Source of the DNA: an uncultured Clostridiaceae bacterium
Lineage (GTDB): Bacteria > Bacillota > Clostridia > Lachnospirales > Lachnospiraceae
NCBI GenBank assembly: GCA_947175805.1
Contig: CAMWOF010000024.1
Span: 1 to 13,919, forward strand
Direction: 5' to 3'
DNA length: 13,919 nt
In this document: one piece after another, positions 1 through 6,047 of the stretch
How the letters are laid out: each line of letters starts with the position of its first letter
Position numbering within the stretch: position 1 is the first letter of the stretch
Position numbers and translations under genes: made by a program
Notes under the pieces: model-generated
What the model was told of the DNA's origin: nothing
Seen by the model: the letters and a program-made list of their open reading frames with translations, nothing else
The model's database searches: none

Positions 1-607
1 TGTAGTACGCAATTTGTTCATCCTTTGCCTTCAGCTTATCCTCATATTGCTTTTGCAGTGCTTTTTCCTTTAACTCGCTCTCCGTTGCTTTACTTGACAA
101 TTGCCCTTTCAGTTCCGCAATCTCTGTAATTTTTTCTGAAAGCTCTTTATCTCTGCCCTGCATAGCTTCGGAAACCGCGAGCTTTTTCTCCATTTCGCTG
201 CCTGCGAGCTTTGCCTTGAGTTCCTCAATAGCCCGGCTTTTCTCTGCAAGCTCCTCATTTTTCTTCCCTAATGCAGCCTCCCGTTCCTTTTCCTTTTCAC
301 TCACGGCCTCTGATAATGCCAGCCTCTTTTCGTTTTCACTATTCGCAAGCTGTGCCTTGAGCCTGGCAATCTCCTTTTCCCGCTCGGATATTTCACCCTC
401 CTTTGACAAGAGCTCCTTATCAAACCTTTCCTTCTGCTCCATCTGCACCAGCTTCAAATCACTTTTTTGTTTTTCCTCAAATTCTTTTTCACGCCGCTTC
501 AGCTCTTCCTTAAATTCCTTATCCCTGACCTGCTTAACAATCTGTGCATAGCCGGATTCATCCACTGCAAAAACCTCTCCGCAATTCGGGCATTTTATTT
601 CCTGCAT
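1..607 (-). CDS. DUF2130-type coiled-coil protein, N-terminal part (C-terminus outside window)
   Basis: An open frame starts at the ATG at 607-605 and runs 202 codons to the window edge with no stop, so the protein is cut at its C-terminus. Residues 1-13 carry a CxxC pair (C6, C9, in a KCPNCGEVF context), resembling half of a zinc-binding knuckle. From about residue 25 to 202 the chain is almost entirely charged heptad-like helix rich in Glu, Lys, Leu and Ala, predicted coiled coil. This opening followed by a long coiled coil is typical of DUF2130 proteins, whose defining domain lies further along and is not visible here. Function is unknown. The start has a G-rich upstream stretch (AGGGGTGAGG) and sits one base after the stop of a 12-codon ORF, so translation may be coupled. 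Residues 80-101 and 127-148 are an internal repeat. Another coiled-coil protein is the main alternative. Confidence 0.75.
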   Translation of the reverse strand, partial: MQEIKCPNCGEVFAVDESGYAQIVKQVRDKEFKEELKRREKEFEEKQKSDLKLVQMEQKERFDKELLSKEGEISEREKEIARLKAQLANSENEKRLALSEAVSEKEKEREAALGKKNEELAEKSRAIEELKAKLAGSEMEKKLAVSEAMQGRDKELSEKITEIAELKGQLSSKATESELKEKALQKQYEDKLKAKDEQIAYY

Positions 608-608
608 A

Positions 609-647
609 CTACCTCACCCCTTCTAATGTACCGCTGCTTTTTCCCAT
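609..647 (-). CDS. Possible 12-codon leader ORF ahead of the DUF2130-type gene
   Basis: A tiny frame, MGKSSGTLEGVR then TAG, begins at 647 and ends at 609, one base before the ATG of the next gene. It has a better ribosome site (AGGAGGGAG, 7-10 bases upstream) than the downstream gene. That arrangement suits translational coupling or a leader peptide. It is too short for coding statistics, and I recognise no family. A stretch CTCCT at 684-680 on the same strand could pair with AGGAG at 663-659 and hide this ribosome site. It may equally be a chance frame. Confidence 0.3.
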   Translation of the reverse strand: MGKSSGTLEGVR

Positions 648-654
648 ATTGGTT

Positions 655-704
655 CTCCCTCCTGAGCCGATCACCGCGTAGGAGCTTGAATTCTATATTA
701 CCCT
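655..704 (-). repeat. Short intergenic element, copy 2 (fumarase/DUF2130 gap)
   Basis: Read on the minus strand this 50-base stretch contains AGGGTAA, an AT-rich block, nine unrelated bases, GGTGATCGGCTC and then GGAG. A stretch at 1565-1614 shows the same blocks in the same order and nearly the same spacing. The 12-base blocks match at 11 of 12 positions. This copy starts in the last codons of the fumarase gene and ends in the ribosome site of the 12-codon ORF. Relatedness is inferred by eye from two copies only. Confidence 0.3.
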
Positions 705-1535
705 GTGTGCATGGCGGTTCACATGGCAGCAAATGTTGACTGCCAGCGGCATGCCCGCAATATGCGTCGGATACGTCTCAATATTTACCTTTAGGGCAGT
801 AGTTTTACCGCCAAAGCCTCCCGGCCCGATACCGGTTCCATTAATCAATTCCAGAAGCTCCTGCTCCAGCTTTCTGATGTGGGGCTTGTCGGACGGGGTA
901 TGAAAGTCTCTGGTCAATGCCTTTTTCGCCAAAAGAGCCGCCTTCTCAAAATCGCCGCCGAGCCCGACGCCCACTACCATAGGTGGACAGGCATTCGGCC
1001 CTGCATCCTTTACCGCCTGTAAAACAGATGCCTTCACTCCCTCCACACCGTCCGCCGGCTTTAGCATGAATATCCTGCTCATATTCTCACTTCCGAAGCC
1101 CTTCGGCGCCACCGTGATATCCAATCTGTCGCCGTCCACAATCTCACAGTGAATAATTGCCGGCGTATTGTCCTTTGTATTCTCCCGAAGCAGCGGGTCA
1201 GCTACCACGGATTTTCTCAGATACCCTTCCTGATAGCCTTGCCGTACACCTTCATTTACCGCATCCGTCAGGGATATTCCTTCTATGTGCGCATCCTGCC
1301 CCAGCTCCAGAAAAATGACTGCCATACCGGTATCCTGGCAAATAGGAATCTGATTCTCCCTGGCAATATCCATATTTTCACAGAGCTGCCCCAGAATCTG
1401 TTTGCCCAAAGGCGCATCCTCTTCATCCCGCGCCCGGTAAATCTGCGCCGACACATCATCGGTCAGCTTCAGGTTTGCTTCGATACACATTTCCTTAATA
1501 TTCTTTATAATCTCATCTGTATGGATTGTTCTCAT
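693..1535 (-). CDS. Fumarate hydratase class I, alpha subunit (iron-sulfur type)
   Basis: This is the alpha (N-terminal) subunit of the two-subunit, oxygen-sensitive fumarase/L(+)-tartrate dehydratase family, which reversibly hydrates fumarate to malate using a 4Fe-4S cluster. From the ATG at 1535 it is 280 residues, the usual family size. Family signatures are ICQDTG (C66), NACPPMVVGVGLGG (C183), GIGPGGFGGKTTAL near 235-248 and the C-terminal NICCHVNRH (C269/C270); C66, C183 and one of the last pair are the expected cluster ligands. An ATG one codon earlier (1538) is possible, but AGGAG lies only 3 bases from it and 6 from the chosen one. The beta subunit usually lies next door; here the neighbours are a DUF2130-type gene and diaminopimelate dehydrogenase, so the partner must be elsewhere or missing. 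Tartrate dehydratase alpha is a less likely alternative. Confidence 0.9.
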   Translation of the reverse strand: MRTIHTDEIIKNIKEMCIEANLKLTDDVSAQIYRARDEEDAPLGKQILGQLCENMDIARENQIPICQDTGMAVIFLELGQDAHIEGISLTDAVNEGVRQGYQEGYLRKSVVADPLLRENTKDNTPAIIHCEIVDGDRLDITVAPKGFGSENMSRIFMLKPADGVEGVKASVLQAVKDAGPNACPPMVVGVGLGGDFEKAALLAKKALTRDFHTPSDKPHIRKLEQELLELINGTGIGPGGFGGKTTALKVNIETYPTHIAGMPLAVNICCHVNRHAHRVI

Positions 1536-1556
1536 CATATTCTCCTGTATCTAAAT

Positions 1557-1580
1557 GTCGGATGCTCCGTAGGAGCCGAC
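1557..1580 (-). other. Leader hairpin upstream of the fumarase alpha gene
   Basis: The sequence GTCG / GCTCC-GTA-GGAGC / CGAC can fold into a 9-bp stem with a 3-base loop and a 3-base bulge. It lies between the dehydrogenase stop and the fumarase ribosome site. No T-run follows on either strand, so it is not a normal intrinsic terminator. It could be an RNA leader structure or a stability element between the two genes. Confidence 0.4.
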
Positions 1581-1614
1581 CACCAATCATAACCTTCATA
1601 TTATATCTTACCCT
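1565..1614 (-). repeat. Short intergenic element, copy 1 (dehydrogenase/fumarase gap)
   Basis: On the minus strand the stretch reads AGGGTAA, an AT-rich block containing TATAAT, nine further bases, GGTGGTCGGCTC and CTACGGAG. It parallels 655-704 block by block and overlaps the leader hairpin at 1557-1580. The TATAAT inside it could be a -10 element for the fumarase gene, but I see no good -35 at the right distance. Confidence 0.3.
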
Positions 1615-1643
1615 ATACCACCAATGGAATGTAGCTGCTTTTG

Positions 1644-2630
1644 CTATAACAGCTCCCGGCGGAGTTCATCATTGCTTTTTGCACTTAAATATGCCGGTGC
1701 AATATCAAGCACTGTCCTGCAGCCCGACTGCCCCTCTAAAGACAGCTTATAGGCAGCCCTGGCATATGCCGCAATAACACAGGCGGTAAATTCCGGATTG
1801 GAGTCCAGCTTCAAGCTGTATTCAATTACATTGTTATTCTCCTGGTTCCAGCCGGTCTTTCCGGAACGAATCACGAAACCGCCATGAGGAATCCCACTGT
1901 GCTCCCGAAGCAGCTCCTCCTCACTGATAAAATGAACTGTCGTATCATAATCCGCAAAATAATTCGGCATGGTTTTAATTTCATTTTCAATCCTGGCCGG
2001 ATCTGCGCCCTCCTCTAAAACAACAAAGCATTCCCGCAAATGCTTCTGCCTCGTGGTAAGCTCTGGATTCTCCCCGCCCCTCACTGCTTCTAAAGCGCTC
2101 TCCACCGGTATCGTGTACTGCTTTGCATTTTTTACGCCCTCAATGCGGCGGATGGCATCGGAATGTCCCTGGCTCACACCCTTGCCCCAGAAGGTATAGT
2201 CCCTGCCCTCCGGCAAAATGGCGTTTGCGTACATACGGTTTAAAGAAAACATGCCCGGATCCCAGCCCACAGAGATAATGCCAAGCTTTCCACTCTCCTT
2301 TGCCGCTTTATCCACATTTGCAAAATGCTCTGGAATCTTTGCATGGGTGTCAAAGCTATCAACCACATTAAATAATTTCGCATACTTCGGGGTCTGTTTC
2401 GGAAGGTCTGTAGCGCTGCCGCCGCAGAGAATCATAACATCAATTTTGTCCTTCCATGCCTCCGCCTCATCTACATGACAGACCTCGGCCCCCTCTGTCA
2501 AAATAGAAAGCGCTTTTGGGTCACGCCGCGTAAATACAGCCACAACCTCCATATCAGGATTCTGCTTTACGGCACATTCTACGCCTCGTCCCAGATTCCC
2601 ATAGCCCATAATACCAATACGAATACTCAT
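1644..2630 (-). CDS. ddh: meso-Diaminopimelate D-dehydrogenase
   Basis: The enzyme makes meso-diaminopimelate from L-tetrahydrodipicolinate, ammonia and NADPH in one step, a shortcut of the lysine and peptidoglycan precursor pathway. The protein is 328 residues, about the family's usual length. It opens with a Rossmann dinucleotide-binding motif, GYGNLGRG at residues 9-16, and contains family stretches CGGSATDLP, VGWDPGMFSLNR, FWGKGVSQGHSDA, HGGFVI and LKLDSNPEFTA that align well by memory with the corynebacterial enzyme. A GTG three codons upstream (2639) also gives an open frame, but the ATG at 2630 has AGAGGTGG at proper distance, so I prefer it. The gene diverges from the hydrolase at 2925 across a region with an inverted repeat and is followed, 108 bases on, by the fumarase gene. 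Confidence 0.95.
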   Translation of the reverse strand: MSIRIGIMGYGNLGRGVECAVKQNPDMEVVAVFTRRDPKALSILTEGAEVCHVDEAEAWKDKIDVMILCGGSATDLPKQTPKYAKLFNVVDSFDTHAKIPEHFANVDKAAKESGKLGIISVGWDPGMFSLNRMYANAILPEGRDYTFWGKGVSQGHSDAIRRIEGVKNAKQYTIPVESALEAVRGGENPELTTRQKHLRECFVVLEEGADPARIENEIKTMPNYFADYDTTVHFISEEELLREHSGIPHGGFVIRSGKTGWNQENNNVIEYSLKLDSNPEFTACVIAAYARAAYKLSLEGQSGCRTVLDIAPAYLSAKSNDELRRELL

Positions 2631-2663
2631 GAAAACCACCTCTTTAAATATTATTTATAAGCA

Positions 2664-2733
2664 TTTGCGAAACGCATATTTACACATTGATGTATTGTGC
2701 AATCAAACTGTATTTAAATACGCGTTTCGCAAT
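2664..2733. promoter_or_regulatory. Inverted pair of 18-bp operator-like sites in a divergent intergenic region
   Basis: TTTGCGAAACGCATATTT at 2664-2681 reappears inverted at 2716-2733, matching at 16 of 18 positions, with a 34-base spacer; centres are 52 bp apart, about five helical turns. Each arm holds the small palindrome GCG-AAA-CGC. The pair sits 34 bases upstream of the dehydrogenase start and 192 bases upstream of the hydrolase start, in a 294-base gap. It suggests a dimeric regulator binding two sites and perhaps looping. Further right in the same gap are a 15-base palindrome (CAGACA-ACA-TGTCTG, 2748-2762) and TATAAT at 2782-2787. The cognate regulator is not identifiable here. Confidence 0.45.
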
Positions 2734-2747
2734 CGCTTGTATTTATT

Positions 2748-2787
2748 CAGACAACATGTCTGGTTACTGTGTTGATATTTATATAAT
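2748..2787 (+). promoter_or_regulatory. Palindrome and -10-like element upstream of the hydrolase
   Basis: A perfect 6-bp-arm palindrome (CAGACA-ACA-TGTCTG, 2748-2762) is followed 19 bases later by a consensus TATAAT (2782-2787). At normal spacing the -35 would be TCTGGT, inside or next to the palindrome, which is a poor -35; activator-dependent transcription would fit. The start of the hydrolase is 137 bases downstream, leaving a long untranslated leader if this is used. Weak evidence only. Confidence 0.25.
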
Positions 2788-2924
2788 ACCGATACTATAC
2801 AGATTTATTATAAATGAATTGCCGGTTGTTGACAATAAAGAATATGTATGGTTCTTTGAATTTATATAGATATCGAAAAGGAAATATGATATGCTGGATG
2901 AAAGAATTTAAGGAGGGACATGCC

Positions 2925-3839
2925 ATGTCAACTGCAACCGATGCATTGCGCACCGCTTTTTCCAAAGCAGATATGAAAAGAGATATGGGGCTTACAACCC
3001 CTACGGATATTATCCGCTATGATAATATTTGTTATGGTACTGACACCAAATGGCAAATGTTAGATGTTTACCGCCCACAGCGCTCAGAGGGACAAAAGCT
3101 TCCTGTCATCATCAGCGTTCACGGTGGCGGCTGGGTATACGGCGATAAGGAGCTATATCAATATTATTGTATGAATTTGGCCACACGGGGTTTTGCCGTT
3201 GTGAATTTTACATACCGACTGGCGCCGGACTTTAAGTTTCCAAGCTCCTTAGAGGATACAAATCTGGTGGTTCAGTGGGTGCTTGTCCATGGTGACGATT
3301 ACGGCTTTGATTTAGATTACATTTTTGGAGTGGGGGATTCCGCCGGCGCACATATTCTGGGATTATATGCGGCGGTCTGCACAAACCCGGATTATGCTGC
3401 CGAATATGATTTTACTGTGCCGAAGGGTTTTACCTTTACGGCTCTCTGCTTAAACTGCGGGCAGTATCACTTCGACAAAGCTGACCAGCTGGACGCCCAG
3501 ACAAAGGGGCTGATGGCAGATTTGCTCCCAAACCGGGGAACGGATGAGGAGCTTATGCGCATTTCCTTGGACAGATATGTAACCGGACGTTTTCCACAGA
3601 CATTTCTCATGACCTGCTCCGGTGATTTTTTAAAGGAACAGGCAGGCTTTCTCTCCGAGCAGTTAAATATCATGAACGTGCCTTTTGAATATCATTTTTA
3701 CGGCACTGCCGAACATATACTGGGACATGTGTTCCACCTGGATATCAGAAATGATATGGCAAAAAAATGTAATGATACAGAGTGCACGTTTTTTAAAGGA
3801 TTTCTTCCAGCCGCCAAAACGCCTATGCCGGCTTGCTAA
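2925..3839 (+). CDS. Alpha/beta hydrolase, hormone-sensitive-lipase-like esterase
   Basis: A 304-residue predicted carboxylester hydrolase of the alpha/beta fold. It shows the HGGGW oxyanion-hole motif at 66-70, the nucleophile elbow GDSAG with Ser139, a probable acid at D234 (TCSGDFL) and a probable catalytic His268 (GHVFH). The HGGG motif places it in the HSL/BD-FAE-like esterase group; the substrate cannot be told. There is no signal peptide, so it is probably cytoplasmic. The frame is open further upstream, but the ATG at 2925 is preceded by AGGAGGG at a 7-base spacing, much the best site. It reads against the flanking core genes and its TAA overlaps the TAG of the opposing gene, so no separate terminator fits between them. 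Confidence 0.9.
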   Translation: MSTATDALRTAFSKADMKRDMGLTTPTDIIRYDNICYGTDTKWQMLDVYRPQRSEGQKLPVIISVHGGGWVYGDKELYQYYCMNLATRGFAVVNFTYRLAPDFKFPSSLEDTNLVVQWVLVHGDDYGFDLDYIFGVGDSAGAHILGLYAAVCTNPDYAAEYDFTVPKGFTFTALCLNCGQYHFDKADQLDAQTKGLMADLLPNRGTDEELMRISLDRYVTGRFPQTFLMTCSGDFLKEQAGFLSEQLNIMNVPFEYHFYGTAEHILGHVFHLDIRNDMAKKCNDTECTFFKGFLPAAKTPMPAC

Positions 3840-4558
3840 GAAGCAGGGGTAGAGAGAGAAAACGTAACTGTCACATCACCGTCACCCAGTATCTTTTTCA
3901 GTTGTTTTCCATCTACCCCGGTTATTTTACCGAGCCTTGTAAAATTCCATGAATTTTTATCATAATAAATCGTAATGCTGTCCCCCTGATATAAAATAAT
4001 ATCTCCCGGCTCCGTAGTGATATACTCGTCATTGCGGGGCAGCTTTTTCCCAATCGCCCCCACCTTTTCAAAATTACCGTAATCTGACATTTCTACTGTC
4101 AGAGGCCCCTCCGACAACAGCTCCTTAAAAGCCTTTGCAGAAGAATTATCACTGAGACTTGCTTTTAAAACAGTATCTCCTATTTGTACGTTTATTGTAT
4201 CTGCCTGCACATTCTGTTCCTCCTTTGTTTTGTTCTTACTCTGTTTCTTTACTGTAATTACACAGCGGTAAGCCTTTTTCTTGTATGTGCCGGTAATCAC
4301 AGCCTTTCCTGCTTTTTTTGCCTTTAATGTCACCTTGTTGTTTTTCTTTTTTGTAATGGAAACCACTGACTTATTATTGGTGCTCCATTTCACCTTTCCT
4401 GCATTTTTCAGCTTAAGGGTTGTCGTATCACCAATTGTCATTGTCTTCTTATTCTCCGTCAGCTTTATTTTCGATTTCGCCTGCGCCTGATATGCAGAGA
4501 ATGCAGTTCCCGCCAGCAGTAGCAGACAAAGCATTATGCAGCTAATTTTCTTCTTCAT
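3836..4558 (-). CDS. Secreted Big_2 Ig-like / cyclophilin-like domain protein
   Basis: A 240-residue exported protein. Residues 1-27 form a signal peptide: MKKK, a hydrophobic core (LCLLLLAGTAF) and a signal peptidase I type site after AQA; there is no lipobox cysteine. Residues about 29-107 look like a bacterial Ig-like (Big_2) domain: MTIGDTTTLKL, KVKWSTNNKSVVSI and AGKAVITGTYKKKAYRCVITV. After a polar linker, residues about 125-237 match the cyclophilin-like fold seen in small bacterial proteins: INVQIGDTVLKASL, AKAFKELL, LTVEMSDYGNFEKVG and GDIILYQGDSITIYYD. The mature part is very Lys-rich. A surface or matrix role is inferred; no enzymatic activity can be claimed. A GTG three codons upstream (4567) is less likely, because AAGGTGA lies at good distance from the ATG at 4558. 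It diverges from the TetR gene. Confidence 0.85.
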   Translation of the reverse strand: MKKKISCIMLCLLLLAGTAFSAYQAQAKSKIKLTENKKTMTIGDTTTLKLKNAGKVKWSTNNKSVVSITKKKNNKVTLKAKKAGKAVITGTYKKKAYRCVITVKKQSKNKTKEEQNVQADTINVQIGDTVLKASLSDNSSAKAFKELLSEGPLTVEMSDYGNFEKVGAIGKKLPRNDEYITTEPGDIILYQGDSITIYYDKNSWNFTRLGKITGVDGKQLKKILGDGDVTVTFSLSTPAS

Positions 4559-4640
4559 AAAAATCACCTTCGTTTTATTTTTAATTTTAATCTTACAAAT
4601 TATTTTTAAAATGTCTAATACTTATTTTGTTTGTTTTATC

Positions 4641-4667
4641 ATGCCTTAAAAGCATCCTTATTTTTTT
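4641..4667 (+). terminator. Possible weak plus-strand terminator
   Basis: ATGCCTT-A-AAAGCAT forms a short stem (six pairs with one mismatch) and is followed by a stretch ending in seven T on the plus strand. If active it would stop rightward transcripts that run antisense through the secreted-protein gene from the hydrolase, insulating the TetR gene. The stem is AT-rich and weak. Confidence 0.2.
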
Positions 4668-4683
4668 CAAGATAAAAATTAAA

Positions 4684-4725
4684 TTGTCTTGACAAATTCT
4701 TTATTATAATGTATGTTATATAACA
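4684..4725 (+). promoter_or_regulatory. TetR-gene promoter with two palindromic operator candidates
   Basis: TTGACA (4689-4694) and TATGTT (4712-4717) are spaced 17 bases apart and make a plausible promoter; a TATAAT at 4705-4710 has TTGTCT 15 bases upstream as an alternative. Two perfect 12-base palindromes lie on these elements: TTGTCTTGACAA (4684-4695) over the -35 and TGTTATATAACA (4714-4725) over the -10. Their centres are 30 bp apart, about three helical turns. TetR regulators commonly repress their own genes by binding such palindromes, so autoregulation is likely; this is inference. Confidence 0.5.
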
Positions 4726-4747
4726 ACCATAATGAAAGGGGTTATCT

Positions 4748-5323
4748 ATGCCACCAAAAGCAAAAATAACAAAAGAAATGATAATCAAGGCAGCCTTTTC
4801 CATTACGCGTAAAAAGGGAGCCGATAAAATTACCGCCCGCAGTATTTCCGAGCAATTAGGCTGTTCTACACAGCCTGTATTATATTATTTTTCTACCGTT
4901 GATGATATTAAAAAAGCAGTGTATGAAGAAGCGGACAAATACCACTCGGAATTTATCATGAACATGGAAAATAATTACGAAAATCCCATGCTTGCGATTG
5001 GAATGAATTACATCCGATTTGCAAGAGAGGAAGCAAATCTTTTCCGTTTCCTGTTTCAATCAAATGAATTCGAAGGGACAAATCTGCTGGATTTGACAAA
5101 TGCAGAAGAGTTAGCACTGATTATGAATGTGCTGCAGCAAGAGTTACATGTGTCAGAAAATGAGGCAAAAGAAATCTTTCGTACATTATTTATCTTTGTG
5201 CATGGCTATGCAAGTTTATTTGCAAATAATGCAATGGTCTATGATGAAGCACAATTAATCAATTCCCTTACGAAAGTTTATAACAGTATTGTATGTACAA
5301 CGAAAGGAGTCAGCCATGAATAA
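4748..5323 (+). CDS. TetR/AcrR family transcriptional regulator
   Basis: A 191-residue repressor-type protein. Residues 7-53 form the TetR DNA-binding domain, with the helix-turn-helix around 28-48 (ITARSISEQLGC, then VLYYFSTVDD), the most conserved stretch of the family. The rest is a helical ligand-binding and dimerisation domain with no recognisable ligand specificity. The ATG is preceded by AAAGGGG at a 6-base spacing. Its last 8 bases overlap the start of the CPBP membrane protein gene, so the two are translated together and the regulator probably controls both. Two palindromes in its promoter are likely operators. Length is normal for the family. Confidence 0.93.
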   Translation: MPPKAKITKEMIIKAAFSITRKKGADKITARSISEQLGCSTQPVLYYFSTVDDIKKAVYEEADKYHSEFIMNMENNYENPMLAIGMNYIRFAREEANLFRFLFQSNEFEGTNLLDLTNAEELALIMNVLQQELHVSENEAKEIFRTLFIFVHGYASLFANNAMVYDEAQLINSLTKVYNSIVCTTKGVSHE

Positions 5324-6026
5324 ACTATATGATAAAAACGAATTACATTTTTCACTCGTGTGGATTGGATTATATGTCGTACTGCTCAGTGTCGGCGACA
5401 GCATTTCCGCGTTCATAGGTATTCCGAAGCTGGTGACAGCATTAATCTGTATTATCCTGACCGCTTTTTTGTATTTATGGATACATAAAAATAATTTAGA
5501 AGAAAAATATGGTCTTTGTAAATTAAAAGGGGAACCAAAACAATACTTATATTTTATACCACTTTTATTATTAGTATCCGTAAATCTTTGGTGGGGAATT
5601 AACCATAACTTATCCCTTTTGGAAATCGTATTTTTTGTTTTGAGTATGTTGTGTGTCGGCTTTTTAGAGGAAGTCATTTTCAGGGGATTCTTATTTAAAG
5701 CGATTTGTCAGACGAATGAGAACCGTGCCATTATCATTTCCGGCGTCACCTTTGGCTTTGGCCATATTGTTAATCTGCTCAATGGGAGAGACGTGTTCAG
5801 CACGCTGCTGCAAATTTGTTATGCAGTTGCCATTGGCATACTTTTCACTATTATTTTTTACAAAGGCAAAAGCTTGTGGCCATGTATTATCACGCACAGT
5901 GCAATTAACAGTTTAAGCTTCTTAAATCAAAATCAGCTCACCATGCAAAGGCATATTGCAGTAAGTGTTTTTCTGTGTGTAGTTTCTATAGGATATACAG
6001 TATATATTCTTAAAAAAAACAGGTAG
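5316..6026 (+). CDS. CPBP family intramembrane metalloprotease
   Basis: A 236-residue polytopic membrane protein of the CPBP (CAAX protease / bacteriocin-processing, Abi) family. Several hydrophobic spans are visible, roughly residues 12-35, 38-55, 78-93, 101-118, 138-155, 164-182 and 212-231. The three family motifs are intact: E118-E119-x3-R123, F146-x3-H150 and H194-x3-N198, so the predicted metal-dependent peptidase site is complete. Relatives process prenylated proteins or peptides, or give bacteriocin self-immunity; the substrate here is unknown, and no bacteriocin gene is seen nearby. The start is the ATG at 5316 with AAGGAG six bases upstream, inside the end of the TetR gene. An ATG at 5289 in frame lacks such a site. 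Confidence 0.92.
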   Translation: MNKLYDKNELHFSLVWIGLYVVLLSVGDSISAFIGIPKLVTALICIILTAFLYLWIHKNNLEEKYGLCKLKGEPKQYLYFIPLLLLVSVNLWWGINHNLSLLEIVFFVLSMLCVGFLEEVIFRGFLFKAICQTNENRAIIISGVTFGFGHIVNLLNGRDVFSTLLQICYAVAIGILFTIIFYKGKSLWPCIITHSAINSLSFLNQNQLTMQRHIAVSVFLCVVSIGYTVYILKKNR

Positions 6027-6040
6027 TCAGGACAGTGACT
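6012..6040 (-). terminator. Possible intrinsic terminator after the HAD phosphatase gene
   Basis: Read on the minus strand, AGTCA-CTGTCC-TGACT forms a 5-bp stem, and eight T follow after ACCTG (6019-6012). The T-run is inside the last codons of the convergent CPBP gene. The stem is short and five bases from the T-run, so this is a weak candidate for the end of the gyrase-HAD operon. Confidence 0.3.
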
Positions 6041-6047
6041 TGAAAAA

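Noticed and set aside
216..551. Open frame of 111 codons on the plus strand
   Set aside because: It is the antisense shadow of the DUF2130-type coiled coil; its Ser/Phe-rich, low-complexity translation is what the opposite strand of Glu/Lys-rich codons gives.
1557..1580. Hairpin as an intrinsic terminator of ddh
   Set aside because: No T-run follows the stem on either strand, so it is kept only as a leader hairpin.
1149..1592. Open frame of 147 codons on the plus strand
   Set aside because: It lies antisense to the clear fumarase alpha gene and has no family resemblance or convincing ribosome site.
2308..2316. TTATCCACA, a perfect DnaA box match
   Set aside because: It is a single copy inside the ddh coding sequence with no cluster of further boxes; chance or coding constraint explains it.
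2829..2834. TTGACA as a -35 for the hydrolase
   Set aside because: At 16-18 bases downstream there is only TTCTTT-like sequence, with no acceptable -10.
5255..5677. Minus-strand frame of 140 codons antisense to the CPBP gene
   Set aside because: The CPBP protein has all three catalytic motifs in the other strand; this frame has no recognisable features.
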